Source: an uncultured Draconibacterium sp. (GTDB lineage: Bacteria > Bacteroidota > Bacteroidia > Bacteroidales > Prolixibacteraceae). Taken from it: 64,000 bases of DNA. The notes beneath the pieces are model-generated. The model saw nothing but the letters and a program-made list of their open reading frames with translations, was not told the DNA's origin and searched no databases. Within the stretch, counting starts at the first letter, position 1; every line of letters begins with the position of its first letter. The position numbers and the translations under genes are program-made. The DNA lies in assembly GCF_963674925.1 (NCBI RefSeq), contig NZ_OY771645.1:74501-138500 (forward strand). Direction: 5' to 3'. Positions 35,318 to 43,444 of this stretch are shown piece by piece.

Positions 35318-36304
35318 ATGTTAGTAGATGCAGTAGGTGCCTGGGGATTAATCATTGGGGCAATCGTATTACTTTTTATAATTCTCTATTTTATCCCAAT
35401 AGGATTATGGTTTTCAGCGTTGGTATCGGGAGTACGAATTTCACTCTTACAGTTGTTCCTAATGCGTTTCCGTAAGGTACCTCCGGGAGTTATTGTACGT
35501 GCAATGATTGAAGGAGCAAAAGCCGATGTTGAATTAAGTCGCGATGCTTTAGAAGCACATTACCTGGCCGGTGGTCACGTAGCGAGAGTTGTTCATGCAT
35601 TGGTATCTGCAGCAAAGGCAAACATCGAACTACCTTTTAATATGGCTACCGCCATTGACCTTGCGGGTCGCGATGTTTTTGAAGCCGTGCAAATGTCGGT
35701 AAATCCGAAAGTAATTAATACTCCTCCCGTAACTGCTGTTTCAAAAGACGGCATCCAGCTCATTGCAAAAGCAAGGGTTACCGTTCGGGCAAATATTAAA
35801 CAATTGGTTGGTGGAGCCGGAGAAGAAACAGTACTCGCTCGCGTAGGTGAAGGAATTGTTTCGTCAATCGGTTCTTCGCATTCGCATAAAGCTGTTTTAG
35901 AAAATCCTGATTTTATTTCGCGCGTTGTGCTTGAAAAAGGGTTGGATGCAGGAACAGCATTTGAAATATTATCGATTGATATTGCCGACATCGACATAGG
36001 TAAAAACATTGGAGCAGTGCTTCAAATGGACCAGGCTGAGGCCGATAAGAACATTGCGCAGGCTAAAGCAGAGGAACGCCGTGCCATGGCAATTGCCCTG
36101 GAACAGGAAAATAAAGCTACAGCACAAGAAATGAGGGCCAAGGTTATTGAGGCTGAAGTTCAGGTACCACTGGCAATTTCGGAGGCCTTCCGTAGTGGAA
36201 ACCTTGGAATTATGGATTATATGAAATACAAAAACATAATGGCCGATACTACCATGCGTGAGTCGATTGCCGATGAAGACAAAGGTAAAACAGACGATCA
36301 ATAA
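35318..36304 (+). CDS. floA: flotillin-like protein FloA
   Basis: A 328-aa membrane-anchored SPFH protein with one N-terminal hydrophobic hairpin (about 8-38). The band-7 domain follows, and the C-terminal half is a helical, Ala/Glu-rich region (e.g. AEADKNIAQAKAEERRAMA). FloA organises membrane microdomains. The gene is last in the SPOR-ClpS-NfeD-FloA unit and is followed by a terminator hairpin. Confidence 0.94.
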   Translation: MLVDAVGAWGLIIGAIVLLFIILYFIPIGLWFSALVSGVRISLLQLFLMRFRKVPPGVIVRAMIEGAKADVELSRDALEAHYLAGGHVARVVHALVSAAKANIELPFNMATAIDLAGRDVFEAVQMSVNPKVINTPPVTAVSKDGIQLIAKARVTVRANIKQLVGGAGEETVLARVGEGIVSSIGSSHSHKAVLENPDFISRVVLEKGLDAGTAFEILSIDIADIDIGKNIGAVLQMDQAEADKNIAQAKAEERRAMAIALEQENKATAQEMRAKVIEAEVQVPLAISEAFRSGNLGIMDYMKYKNIMADTTMRESIADEDKGKTDDQ

Positions 36305-36328
36305 AACGTATTAACGATAAAATAGTAA

Positions 36329-36358
36329 AGCCCGTTGCAACTTGTAACGGGCTTTTTT
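36329..36358 (+). terminator. terminator after floA
   Basis: A hairpin AGCCCGTT...AACGGGCT followed by six T, 25 bp after the floA stop codon. Confidence 0.8.
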
Positions 36359-36465
36359 AATGCAACTGTTTCTAAATTTTTTTAATAAGATTAATCGTTT
36401 GTTAAATAATCTGTCTTTTTAGACGATTTTAGATCCATTTTGATGCTCAAACATGTTTTTCAGCA

Positions 36466-36473
36466 TATCTTTG
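36466..36473 (+). promoter_or_regulatory. -7 box of small RNA copy 1
   Basis: TATCTTTG, matching TAnnTTTG. Unlike the other four copies, no TTAACATT/TAACCTCC pair precedes it; a TTTG at 36439-36442 is the only -33-like sequence. Confidence 0.6.
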
Positions 36474-36478
36474 CAGCA

Positions 36479-36562
36479 CAAGTTTTAGTTCATAAGTTTA
36501 GGTTTGATTAGTTTTATTGGTTTAGTTAGTGAAAAGGATGAGTGTTGACTCATCCTTTTTTT
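36479..36562 (+). ncRNA. tandem small RNA copy 1
   Basis: First of five near-identical elements. After the -7 box comes a 55-nt body (AGTTTTAGTTCATAAGTTTA...), then the hairpin GGATGAGT-GTTG-ACTCATCC (36536-36555) and seven T. The stem differs from the other copies at two positions with matching changes on the opposite side, so base pairing is preserved. No convincing reading frame was found. Start is estimated from the promoter box. Confidence 0.75.
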
Positions 36563-36674
36563 ATTCCCTAAACCAAATCCCATTCTCTACACAAATTATC
36601 TTACAGCTTTATATTTACCCAATAGATTTTCTTTAAGATCGGATAGATTTAAAATATGTTATAAAACACATTTT

Positions 36675-36719
36675 TTAACATTCGGATAACCTCCGGTTTA
36701 CATACGCACCCTATCTTTG
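36675..36719 (+). promoter_or_regulatory. promoter of small RNA copy 2
   Basis: TTAACATT at 36675-36682, 4 nt, TAACCTCC at 36687-36694, 17 nt, TATCTTTG at 36712-36719. The same spacing is kept in copies 3-5. Confidence 0.7.
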
Positions 36720-36724
36720 CAGCA

Positions 36725-36807
36725 TAAGTTTTAGTTCATAAGTTTAGGTTTGATTAGTTTTATTGGTTTAGTTAGTGAAAAGGATGGGTGTTGACCCGTC
36801 CTTTTTT
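36725..36807 (+). ncRNA. tandem small RNA copy 2
   Basis: Body identical to copy 1 over the 55-nt conserved block, with terminator hairpin GGATGGGT-GTTG-ACCCGTCC at 36782-36801 and six T. Its own promoter elements lie directly upstream. Confidence 0.8.
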
Positions 36808-37330
36808 ATTTTATAGCAATCAAAACCATAACACCATCAGAAAATCTACTTCCCCTGGAATTCATTTATCCACAATCTGGTTATTCTTCCCAGCCACTTT
36901 TCAATAAGAACAGATCTAAATCAATCTAAGGGTATTTTGAAGATGTACCTGTTGCAGAAAATGCCGAGAGATGATCTTGTGTGAAGTTGATTCTTAATCT
37001 TTGGTATATCATTCCATCCGTCAGCTGACGGATTCTGAATCAATATTATTTAAATTATGCTGAAATAAATTCTGCATGTCGTAACGAGGTCGCAATACTG
37101 GCTAGCCCCCTGTTGCCAAATAAAAATACCGGGATATTTCAACGTCCTTAATACGTATTTAACATCCCAATTTACCCAAACGCACTACCGGAAACCTGTA
37201 ATCAGAGATCCTTTCAAAGCCAAACAACGACGCTAGTCACTGATATTGTGACACTTAAAGTTCCACCCAAATTATTTCAATCGATCTGATTGATGATTGA
37301 TAAAGTTAAAATATGTTATAGGCTTACATT
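36808..37330. other. insert between small RNA copies 2 and 3
   Basis: The step from copy 2 to copy 3 is 655 bp, against 244-273 bp elsewhere. No gene, decayed sixth copy or mobile element was recognised. It contains a perfect 18-bp palindrome, ATCCGTCAGCTGACGGAT at 37016-37033. Just before copy 3 an AT-rich block resembles the block upstream of copies 2 and 5. Confidence 0.4.
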
Positions 37331-37375
37331 TTAACATTGCATTAACCTCCCGTCCAGGTATTCGCCTTACATTTG
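37331..37375 (+). promoter_or_regulatory. promoter of small RNA copy 3
   Basis: TTAACATT at 37331-37338, 4 nt, TAACCTCC at 37343-37350, 17 nt, TACATTTG at 37368-37375. Confidence 0.7.
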
Positions 37376-37379
37376 TAGT

Positions 37380-37463
37380 ACAAGTTTAGTTCATAAGTTT
37401 AGGTTTGATTAGTTTTATTGGTTTAGTTAGTGAAAAGGATGGGTATTGACCCGTCCTTTTTTT
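37380..37463 (+). ncRNA. tandem small RNA copy 3
   Basis: Same body as the other copies but with one T fewer at its 5' end (AAGTTTAG, shared with copy 5). The hairpin is GGATGGGT-ATTG-ACCCGTCC at 37437-37456, with a loop variant (A for G), followed by seven T. Confidence 0.8.
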
Positions 37464-37602
37464 ATTGCCAGAAACGAAACAGCTTATATCTTTTTGTCAT
37501 CACATACACGTTTTTTGTTTCTTTTTAACACCTTTTCAAAAACTATTTCGCAATAGATGACATTTATCGCCTATAGATAATAACAATACGACAAATAACA
37601 AC

Positions 37603-37647
37603 TTAACATTAGATTAACTTTTGTTTCGAAGAAACCCCTTACATTTG
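37603..37647 (+). promoter_or_regulatory. promoter of small RNA copy 4
   Basis: TTAACATT at 37603-37610, 4 nt, TAACTTTT at 37615-37622, 17 nt, TACATTTG at 37640-37647. Only the TAAC core of the second element is kept. Confidence 0.7.
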
Positions 37648-37652
37648 TACTA

Positions 37653-37735
37653 TAAGTTTTAGTTCATAAGTTTAGGTTTGATTAGTTTTATTGGTTTAGT
37701 TAGTGAAAAGGATGGGTGTTGACCCGTCCTTTTTT
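37653..37735 (+). ncRNA. tandem small RNA copy 4
   Basis: Body as in copies 1 and 2 (AAGTTTTAG start), hairpin GGATGGGT-GTTG-ACCCGTCC at 37710-37729, six T. Confidence 0.8.
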
Positions 37736-37847
37736 ATTTTTCATCCCAAACAGTAGATAAACCAAGACATTTAGCACCGATCGCAAACCTCCTCATAGAT
37801 TTTTCCAAAGCAGCAATAGATTAAATATATGTTATAGAACACATTTT

Positions 37848-37892
37848 TTAACATTTGGATAACCTCCGATTCACATTTTCATCGTACATTTG
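37848..37892 (+). promoter_or_regulatory. promoter of small RNA copy 5
   Basis: TTAACATT at 37848-37855, 4 nt, TAACCTCC at 37860-37867, 17 nt, TACATTTG at 37885-37892. Confidence 0.7.
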
Positions 37893-37897
37893 TCATA

Positions 37898-37979
37898 CAA
37901 GTTTAGTTCATAAGTTTAGGTTTGATTAGTTTTATTGGTTTAGTTAGTGAAAAGGATGGGTGTTGACCCGTCCTTTTTT
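37898..37979 (+). ncRNA. tandem small RNA copy 5
   Basis: Body as in copy 3, hairpin at 37954-37973, six T. The T-tract ends 3 bp before the cbiB stop codon. Read on the minus strand the same hairpin is followed by TTTTC, so it may also end the long cobalamin operon. Confidence 0.8.
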
Positions 37980-37982
37980 ATT

Positions 37983-38909
37983 TTATACCAACCATAGAAT
38001 GAAAAACCCGATGAGCACCAATGTTGCCGCCACATTAATCACGCAAGCTTTGTAAACATCATTCGTTGATACCGGTCTTGGATTCTCTCCAATAAAAGGC
38101 TTTTCAACTAATTTCCCATGATAACGGTTTGGGCCGCCAAAACGGCAATTGAGGATGCCGGCCAACGCGGCCTCGGGATAACCGGCATTTGGACTTGCAT
38201 GTTTTCGTCCATATTTGTAGATGAATCGGATCGCCCGAAAGTTAAAACCTACCACAGCCATTAAAATTGCAGTTAATCGTGCAGGAATAAAATTCAATAC
38301 ATCATCAAGCTTTGCAGCAAAAAATCCAAAATCTTTGTAGCGTTCATTTTTATAAGCGATCATCGAATCGAGGGTATTTGCCATTTTATAAGCCAGCATT
38401 GCGGGCACTCCGCCAACGAAATAAAAAAACAAGGGAGCAATTACCCCATCGCTGAGGTTTTCGGCCAGCGTCTCCAAAACTGCCGTTCTGGTCTGATCTT
38501 CGCTTAACTCTGCCGTTTCGCGGCCAACGATCATAGATAATTGTCGGCGGCCGGCTTCCAATCCTTCCTTTTCCAGTTTCGCGATCACGCGCAAAGCTTC
38601 CTGAATAAGCGACCGGTTGGCTAATCCGTAAAAAACAAATAACGAGGAAACAACGAAGAAGAGGTTTTGATAAGCAGATAAAACCGTTAAACCGATTTTT
38701 AAAAAAAAGTAAGTGCAAAGAATCAAAAAAGAAGCCAGCAAAGTTCCTTTTATCTTTCTGTTTGATCCACGATTTAACTTTGCTTCGCCTACAGAAATTG
38801 CCTTGCCAAACCAACGGATAGGATGCGGCAAAGAATGTGGATCCCCAAGGAGACAATCAAGTGCAAAACCAGCCAAAAGTGGAATAATTAGATCAAGATG
38901 CTCATTCAA
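37983..38909 (-). CDS. cbiB: adenosylcobinamide-phosphate synthase
   Basis: A 308-aa inner-membrane protein (CbiB/CobD) that joins adenosylcobyric acid to the aminopropanol arm. LLAGFALDCLLGDPHSLPHPIRWFGK at the N-terminus and YKMANTLDSMIAYKNERY near residue 180 are family hallmarks, and GYPEAALAGIL follows. It overlaps cobQ by 8 bp and is the last gene of the cobalamin operon. Confidence 0.95.
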   Translation of the reverse strand: MNEHLDLIIPLLAGFALDCLLGDPHSLPHPIRWFGKAISVGEAKLNRGSNRKIKGTLLASFLILCTYFFLKIGLTVLSAYQNLFFVVSSLFVFYGLANRSLIQEALRVIAKLEKEGLEAGRRQLSMIVGRETAELSEDQTRTAVLETLAENLSDGVIAPLFFYFVGGVPAMLAYKMANTLDSMIAYKNERYKDFGFFAAKLDDVLNFIPARLTAILMAVVGFNFRAIRFIYKYGRKHASPNAGYPEAALAGILNCRFGGPNRYHGKLVEKPFIGENPRPVSTNDVYKACVINVAATLVLIGFFILWLV

Positions 38910-40377
38910 TTTCCATCGATTTATAAATGTATTTCATATCTACATTTTCCCTGATCAGCGTGGCCAGTTTGTCGTATTGCTCCTCTTTAAATTGTTGAAA
39001 ATCCAGCTGAGTAGAAACCGGCTTACCCGATTCTTTCAAAATTCGGTTAACGACACTTATATTATCAAAAATGCCATGAATATAGGTTCCCCAGGTTTGC
39101 TCATTCAGATAATAGCCATCAGGTTTACTTCCGTTGATTAAACAAACCGGACTTTCATGAGCTGCGACAGTTTCGCCCATATGAATTTCGTAGCCCTTTC
39201 CTTCCTCATTGTTTTGAAAAGAAAAAGTGCACTGATCGGTTACCTTCTCTTCCGTGAGAATCGTTTTAACCGGTAAAATTCCAAGCCCCGGTACTTTTTC
39301 AATATGACCTTCCACGTGGTTCGGATCAGCAATCCACTCCCCCATCATTTGGAAACCTCCACAAATTCCGTAAACAGCTTTTCCCTGTTCATGCGCTTTT
39401 TTTACAGCATTTGCCATTCCCTGTTTTTGGAGAAACAGCATATCCGAAATAGTATTTTTTGAACCGGGTAATAGCACAATATCGGCCTCATCGATATCAT
39501 CGGGCGACGCTGCATAAAACAGGTTTACCTCCGGTAATTGTTCCAGAAAATTAAAATCGGTAAAGTTTGACATGTGACGTAGCAAAACCACGGCAATATT
39601 TGTTTTTCCCTCTATAGCTTTAAACTGCTTTTTATCGACCACCACCGAGTCTTCGTCATCGATATAAATATCGCGGAAATGCGGGATGATACCAACCACC
39701 GGCACACCACAAAGTTCTTCCAGTTTTTTAGCGCCATCCTCGAACAACGAAATATCACCTCTGAATTTATTAATGATGATGCCTTTCACCAGTTTTCGCT
39801 CCTGCTCGGGCAGCAGCAACATGGTACCATAAACACTTCCGAACACACCCCCTTTATCGATATCAGCAATAAGATAAGTGGCCGCATTTTTCTCAACGGC
39901 CACCCGCATATTGGTGATGTCTTTTTCCCAAAGGTTTACTTCCGAAATACTTCCGGCGCCTTCCACAACAATCGGATTAAATTCGTTCTCTAATCTCGAA
40001 AAAGCCTGCATCGCTTCGTTGAACAAAAAATCGCGGTCGGTTTCGTTAAAATATGCTTTTGCCGATTTATTGGCCCAGGGTTTACCGTTCAACACAATCT
40101 GCGAATCTAGGTAACCCGTTGGCTTTAGCAGCACCGGATTCATTTCAACGCGGCAATCAATACCACATGCTTCGGCCTGAACAGCCTGGGCTCGACCAAT
40201 TTCCAAACCATCGGGAGTCGGGAAACTATTCAGCGACATGTTTTGTGCCTTAAACGGCGCAGGAGTTAAACCATCCTGTTTAAAGATGCGGCAAAATCCG
40301 GCGTTAACAACACTTTTGCCGACATCGGAGCCGGTGCCGACAAACATTATCGGACGGTATGTTTTTGTTTTAGTCAT
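38902..40377 (-). CDS. cobQ: adenosylcobyric acid synthase (glutamine-hydrolysing)
   Basis: A 491-aa enzyme that amidates adenosylcobyrinic diamide at four side chains. The N-terminal dethiobiotin-synthetase-like domain begins with MFVGTGSDVGKSVV, including the P-loop. The C-terminal class I glutaminase has its Cys in VYGICGGFQMMG near residue 332 and a His in GTYIHGIFDN near residue 433. It overlaps both neighbours by 8 bp. Confidence 0.96.
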   Translation of the reverse strand: MTKTKTYRPIMFVGTGSDVGKSVVNAGFCRIFKQDGLTPAPFKAQNMSLNSFPTPDGLEIGRAQAVQAEACGIDCRVEMNPVLLKPTGYLDSQIVLNGKPWANKSAKAYFNETDRDFLFNEAMQAFSRLENEFNPIVVEGAGSISEVNLWEKDITNMRVAVEKNAATYLIADIDKGGVFGSVYGTMLLLPEQERKLVKGIIINKFRGDISLFEDGAKKLEELCGVPVVGIIPHFRDIYIDDEDSVVVDKKQFKAIEGKTNIAVVLLRHMSNFTDFNFLEQLPEVNLFYAASPDDIDEADIVLLPGSKNTISDMLFLQKQGMANAVKKAHEQGKAVYGICGGFQMMGEWIADPNHVEGHIEKVPGLGILPVKTILTEEKVTDQCTFSFQNNEEGKGYEIHMGETVAAHESPVCLINGSKPDGYYLNEQTWGTYIHGIFDNISVVNRILKESGKPVSTQLDFQQFKEEQYDKLATLIRENVDMKYIYKSMEIE

Positions 40378-40918
40378 GTTTATTTATTTCGAATACGGTA
40401 ACACTGGCGTAGGCCGGTTTAAAATTTTCGAAGAGTTGGGAAATGGGTACATCTTCAATCAAACTTTTTAAAATGCGAATTACTCCGGCATGGGCAACAA
40501 TGGCAATATTCTCAACCTCTCGCTTTTCAATTTCACGAATAAATGCCGAAACACGCTCCACCATCTCAGGGTACGATTCACCATTTTTTGTTGGTAATGT
40601 TTGATAATTGTCCATCCAGATTTTACCTTCAGGTTGGGCGTATATTTCATCCCACGACAGCATCTCCCAATCGCCAAAATTTAATTCTTTCAAACGCGAA
40701 TCAAAATGTATTTCCAAATCTGGGAAAAGACTTTCGGCCAGTTTCCGGCAACGTAACAAGGGGCTCGACAACACGGAATCAAAAGTCACCCTTTCCAATT
40801 CCCGTAACAAGTGATTTTGTTCTTCATAAAATGATTCGGCCACATCAACATCGGTTTGCCCGTAACAAATGCCCGGTTTTACATCTACGCTGGTATGTCG
40901 AATCGCGTATATCTTCAT
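40370..40918 (-). CDS. cobC: alpha-ribazole phosphatase
   Basis: A 182-aa histidine phosphatase. The start MKIYAIRHTSVDVKPGICYGQTDV is at 40918; a longer frame upstream is not family-like. The RH phosphate-binding motif and the second catalytic His (IVAHAGVIR near residue 144) are present. It removes the phosphate from alpha-ribazole 5'-phosphate or adenosylcobalamin 5'-phosphate. It overlaps cobS by 4 bp and cobQ by 8 bp. Confidence 0.92.
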   Translation of the reverse strand: MKIYAIRHTSVDVKPGICYGQTDVDVAESFYEEQNHLLRELERVTFDSVLSSPLLRCRKLAESLFPDLEIHFDSRLKELNFGDWEMLSWDEIYAQPEGKIWMDNYQTLPTKNGESYPEMVERVSAFIREIEKREVENIAIVAHAGVIRILKSLIEDVPISQLFENFKPAYASVTVFEINKHD

Positions 40919-41676
40919 ATTATATTTTGACAGGCAAGAATACACAAATAGAAAAACACTTCGCACAATTGCTGCAGGGCGCCCAAAACATCGCCGGTGT
41001 AGCCACCTAATTTGCGTGTGATATAATTTCGGAAGAAAAAGGTAACGGTGAGCAAAATGGCAACAACCAAAACCGTTTCCTGCCAGGCAAGAAACCATAA
41101 AGAAAATCCTCCGGCAACCAAAGCAAATAACAAGGAGAACAATGAATCGGCTTTACCAACAGGCTTGGTTTTACTACTGGCATCCAACCGTGCATAGGCC
41201 GAAGAATAAATCAGCAACACCGGAAAGACACGACTTAATGCATGCCCGGCAATTAATATAAAAGGAATCCGTATTGTATCGATATGCGATAAGGCCAGAA
41301 ATTTTATCGCCAGAACCGACAGGAGTCCTACCGTTCCGTAGGTGCCGATCCGGCTGTCTTTCATAATTTCGAGAATACGTTCGGGTGTGTAACCACCACC
41401 AAAACCATCGCAGAAATCGGCAAAACCATCCTCGTGAAATGCACCGGTTAGCAGAATTGTGGCCACCATGCTGAGTGCCACTGCCAGCGTAACAGGCAGC
41501 ACTGCACCAAAAGCAAAATAAACCATTGCACCAACTCCTCCAACAATCCATCCGATTATCGGAAAGTAGCGCGTTGATTTGTTCAACATTTTCTCTGTCC
41601 AGCCTTCAATCCGGCCCACCGGTATTCGGGTGTAAAACATCAGGGCGGTGAGGAATATTTTTAGTTCGTTTCTCAT
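40915..41676 (-). CDS. cobS: adenosylcobinamide-GDP ribazoletransferase
   Basis: A 253-aa inner-membrane enzyme that attaches alpha-ribazole to adenosylcobinamide-GDP, completing the lower ligand. The acidic motif AFHEDGFADFCDGFGGG near residue 80 is the family signature. About six hydrophobic segments are visible. It overlaps cobC by 4 bp. Confidence 0.95.
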   Translation of the reverse strand: MRNELKIFLTALMFYTRIPVGRIEGWTEKMLNKSTRYFPIIGWIVGGVGAMVYFAFGAVLPVTLAVALSMVATILLTGAFHEDGFADFCDGFGGGYTPERILEIMKDSRIGTYGTVGLLSVLAIKFLALSHIDTIRIPFILIAGHALSRVFPVLLIYSSAYARLDASSKTKPVGKADSLFSLLFALVAGGFSLWFLAWQETVLVVAILLTVTFFFRNYITRKLGGYTGDVLGALQQLCEVFFYLCILACQNII

Positions 41677-41735
41677 AAATTGTAGCTACTAGCTGCAAGC
41701 CTCATTAATTCTCGAGCATTAGATCTCAAACTATA

Positions 41736-42740
41736 TTAATCTTTATTACTTACGCCGGCGTCTTCCATGCTGCTCATTTCATTCAGGAAATTAACAGCCG
41801 ATTTTACCAGCGGCATTGCCACTGCAACTCCGGTTCCTTCGCCCAGTCGCATTCCCAACTGAAGTAACGGTTTTGCCCCCAGGTGGTCCAACATCAGTTT
41901 ATGTCCTTTTTCGTCGGAACTGTGGCAAAATACACAATTATCTTTTACAGCCGGGTCCATCTGTATGGCGGTAAGCACAGCAGCGGTGGCAATAAAACCA
42001 TCGATAAGAATCAGCATATTTTGCTTTTTCGCCTCAAGGTAAGCTCCGGTCATCGCAGCAATTTCGAGTCCGCCGAAAGTTGCCAAAACTTCTTCAGGTG
42101 TCGTGGGATTATATTTCGCTGCAATTTCTTTCAGGATTCTTGTTTTGCGATCTACCTGTTCGTGTCCCAAACCCGAACCGCGGCCGGTACAATCTTCCAA
42201 AGAATGGCCCGTAAATTTGTGCATTAACAACGACGAAGGCGAAGTGTTTCCAATTCCCATTTCGCCACAACCGATGGTATTACAACCTTTGGCAGCCTCG
42301 TCGCGAACGGCTTTGGCACCAACTTCCATGGCAGCCTGGTATTCTTTAGTGCTCATAGCAGGCTCTTTTCGCATGTTACGGCTTCCGTTTGCAACTTTTG
42401 TTTTAATCACCGGAAGTTCTGCCGGAAATTCGTAATCTACCCCCACATCAAAAACTTTCAGCTCCATTTCGTTCTGACGGCAAAAAACGTTGATGGAAGC
42501 ACCGCCTGAGCAGAAATTCATAACCATTTGCCAGGTAACATCTTTTGGGTACGGACTGATTCCTTCGTCGGCCAGACCATGATCGGCAGCAAAAACAAGG
42601 TGTGCCGGTTTTTCAATTTTTGGAGACAGGGTATTTTGTACCAGCCCTATTTGCAGGGCGATTGCTTCAAGCATGCCCAGCGATCCGAGTGGCTTGGTTT
42701 TGTTATCTATTTTGTGTTGAAGTTGATCTTTTAATGTCAT
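41736..42740 (-). CDS. cobT: nicotinate-nucleotide-dimethylbenzimidazole phosphoribosyltransferase
   Basis: A 334-aa enzyme that makes alpha-ribazole phosphate from the lower-ligand base. KPLGSLGMLE at the start and GCGEMGIGNTSPSSLL near residue 160 are family motifs. The catalytic Glu lies in the C-terminal LRLGEGTGVAVAM stretch. No bluB gene for making the base is present in the window. Confidence 0.95.
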   Translation of the reverse strand: MTLKDQLQHKIDNKTKPLGSLGMLEAIALQIGLVQNTLSPKIEKPAHLVFAADHGLADEGISPYPKDVTWQMVMNFCSGGASINVFCRQNEMELKVFDVGVDYEFPAELPVIKTKVANGSRNMRKEPAMSTKEYQAAMEVGAKAVRDEAAKGCNTIGCGEMGIGNTSPSSLLMHKFTGHSLEDCTGRGSGLGHEQVDRKTRILKEIAAKYNPTTPEEVLATFGGLEIAAMTGAYLEAKKQNMLILIDGFIATAAVLTAIQMDPAVKDNCVFCHSSDEKGHKLMLDHLGAKPLLQLGMRLGEGTGVAVAMPLVKSAVNFLNEMSSMEDAGVSNKD

Positions 42741-42801
42741 TGTTATTGGTTTTTTATTTTATTGCTCGCAGATTGTACTGATATGCGCAGATATAATTTT
42801 T

Positions 42802-42860
42802 AAACACGAAGACTCGAAGACACAAATATTTTTACAGCAATGGCGCTAAGTCGCAAAGTA
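42802..42860. repeat. Bacteroidota-type interspersed motif remnants
   Basis: Between cobT and cobU the + strand carries ACACGAAGACTCGAAGACAC at about 42804 and GGCGCTAAGTCGCAAAGT at about 42842. Such degenerate AAGACGAAGAC- and CGCTAAGNCGCAAAG-like strings are scattered in intergenic regions of many genomes of this group. Function unknown. Confidence 0.35.
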
Positions 42861-42878
42861 TTCTGAAATCTAAAATCG

Positions 42879-43406
42879 TTAATCATCATTCGAAATTCCT
42901 TTAACTTGAACAGGGATTCCCGAAACCATCAGAAAAACTTCGTTGGCCGAACTGGCAATATACTGGTTCATCCAGCCTTGCAAGTCGGCAAATTTTCTGG
43001 CTAGTTCATTTTCGGGATGAACGCCCATTCCCAGCTCGTTGCTTACTACAAAAAGCTTCATGTCCTGATTGATAAATTTATCCCATTCTTGTTTGGCAAT
43101 TTCGAGGCTGGCATTCACATCATTTTTATTTTCATAAAAAATATTGGTAAGCCACAGCGTTATACAATCCAGCAACACTGTTTTCCCTGACAAATCATGC
43201 TTACTGATTTCAATTTCCTCTTCGATGGTCGTCCACTGTTCGTCACGATCGGACTGATGGCGTTTTACCCGCTGATGAAAATCTTCGTCCCAGATACGGG
43301 CAGTTGCCAGATATACCGGAGCCGCCGAACTTTCTTCAGCCTGTTTTTGTGCAAAGCTGCTTTTACCCGAACGCTGACCGCCTGTTATAAATGTAATTTG
43401 TGCCAT
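42879..43406 (-). CDS. cobU: adenosylcobinamide kinase/guanylyltransferase
   Basis: A 175-aa bifunctional enzyme that phosphorylates adenosylcobinamide and then adds GMP. The Walker A motif ITGGQRSGKSSFAQ follows directly after the chosen start MAQITF at 43406; seven extra upstream residues are not family-like. VVSNELGMGVHPENELARKFAD near residue 120 is the second family motif. First of the biosynthesis genes after the internal hairpin. Confidence 0.95.
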   Translation of the reverse strand: MAQITFITGGQRSGKSSFAQKQAEESSAAPVYLATARIWDEDFHQRVKRHQSDRDEQWTTIEEEIEISKHDLSGKTVLLDCITLWLTNIFYENKNDVNASLEIAKQEWDKFINQDMKLFVVSNELGMGVHPENELARKFADLQGWMNQYIASSANEVFLMVSGIPVQVKGISNDD

Positions 43407-43444
43407 ACCTTCAAAATAATAATTCAAAGCTTAATAATAATCAA

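Noticed and set aside
36531..36570. ATG within the small RNA hairpin (GGATGAGTGTTGA) as a leader-peptide start.
   Set aside because: Frames are very short, differ between copies and run through the terminator; no upstream Shine-Dalgarno sequence.
36305..37982. CRISPR-like array with repeats and spacers.
   Set aside because: Repeats are about 85 nt with promoters and terminators, spacers vary from 160 to 570 nt, and no cas gene is present.
40919..41098. 60-residue N-terminal extension of CobC.
   Set aside because: It lies inside cobS in another frame; the family start is at 40918.
41174..41551. Cys/Trp-rich 125-residue minus-strand frame.
   Set aside because: It lies entirely inside cobS in another frame and has atypical composition.
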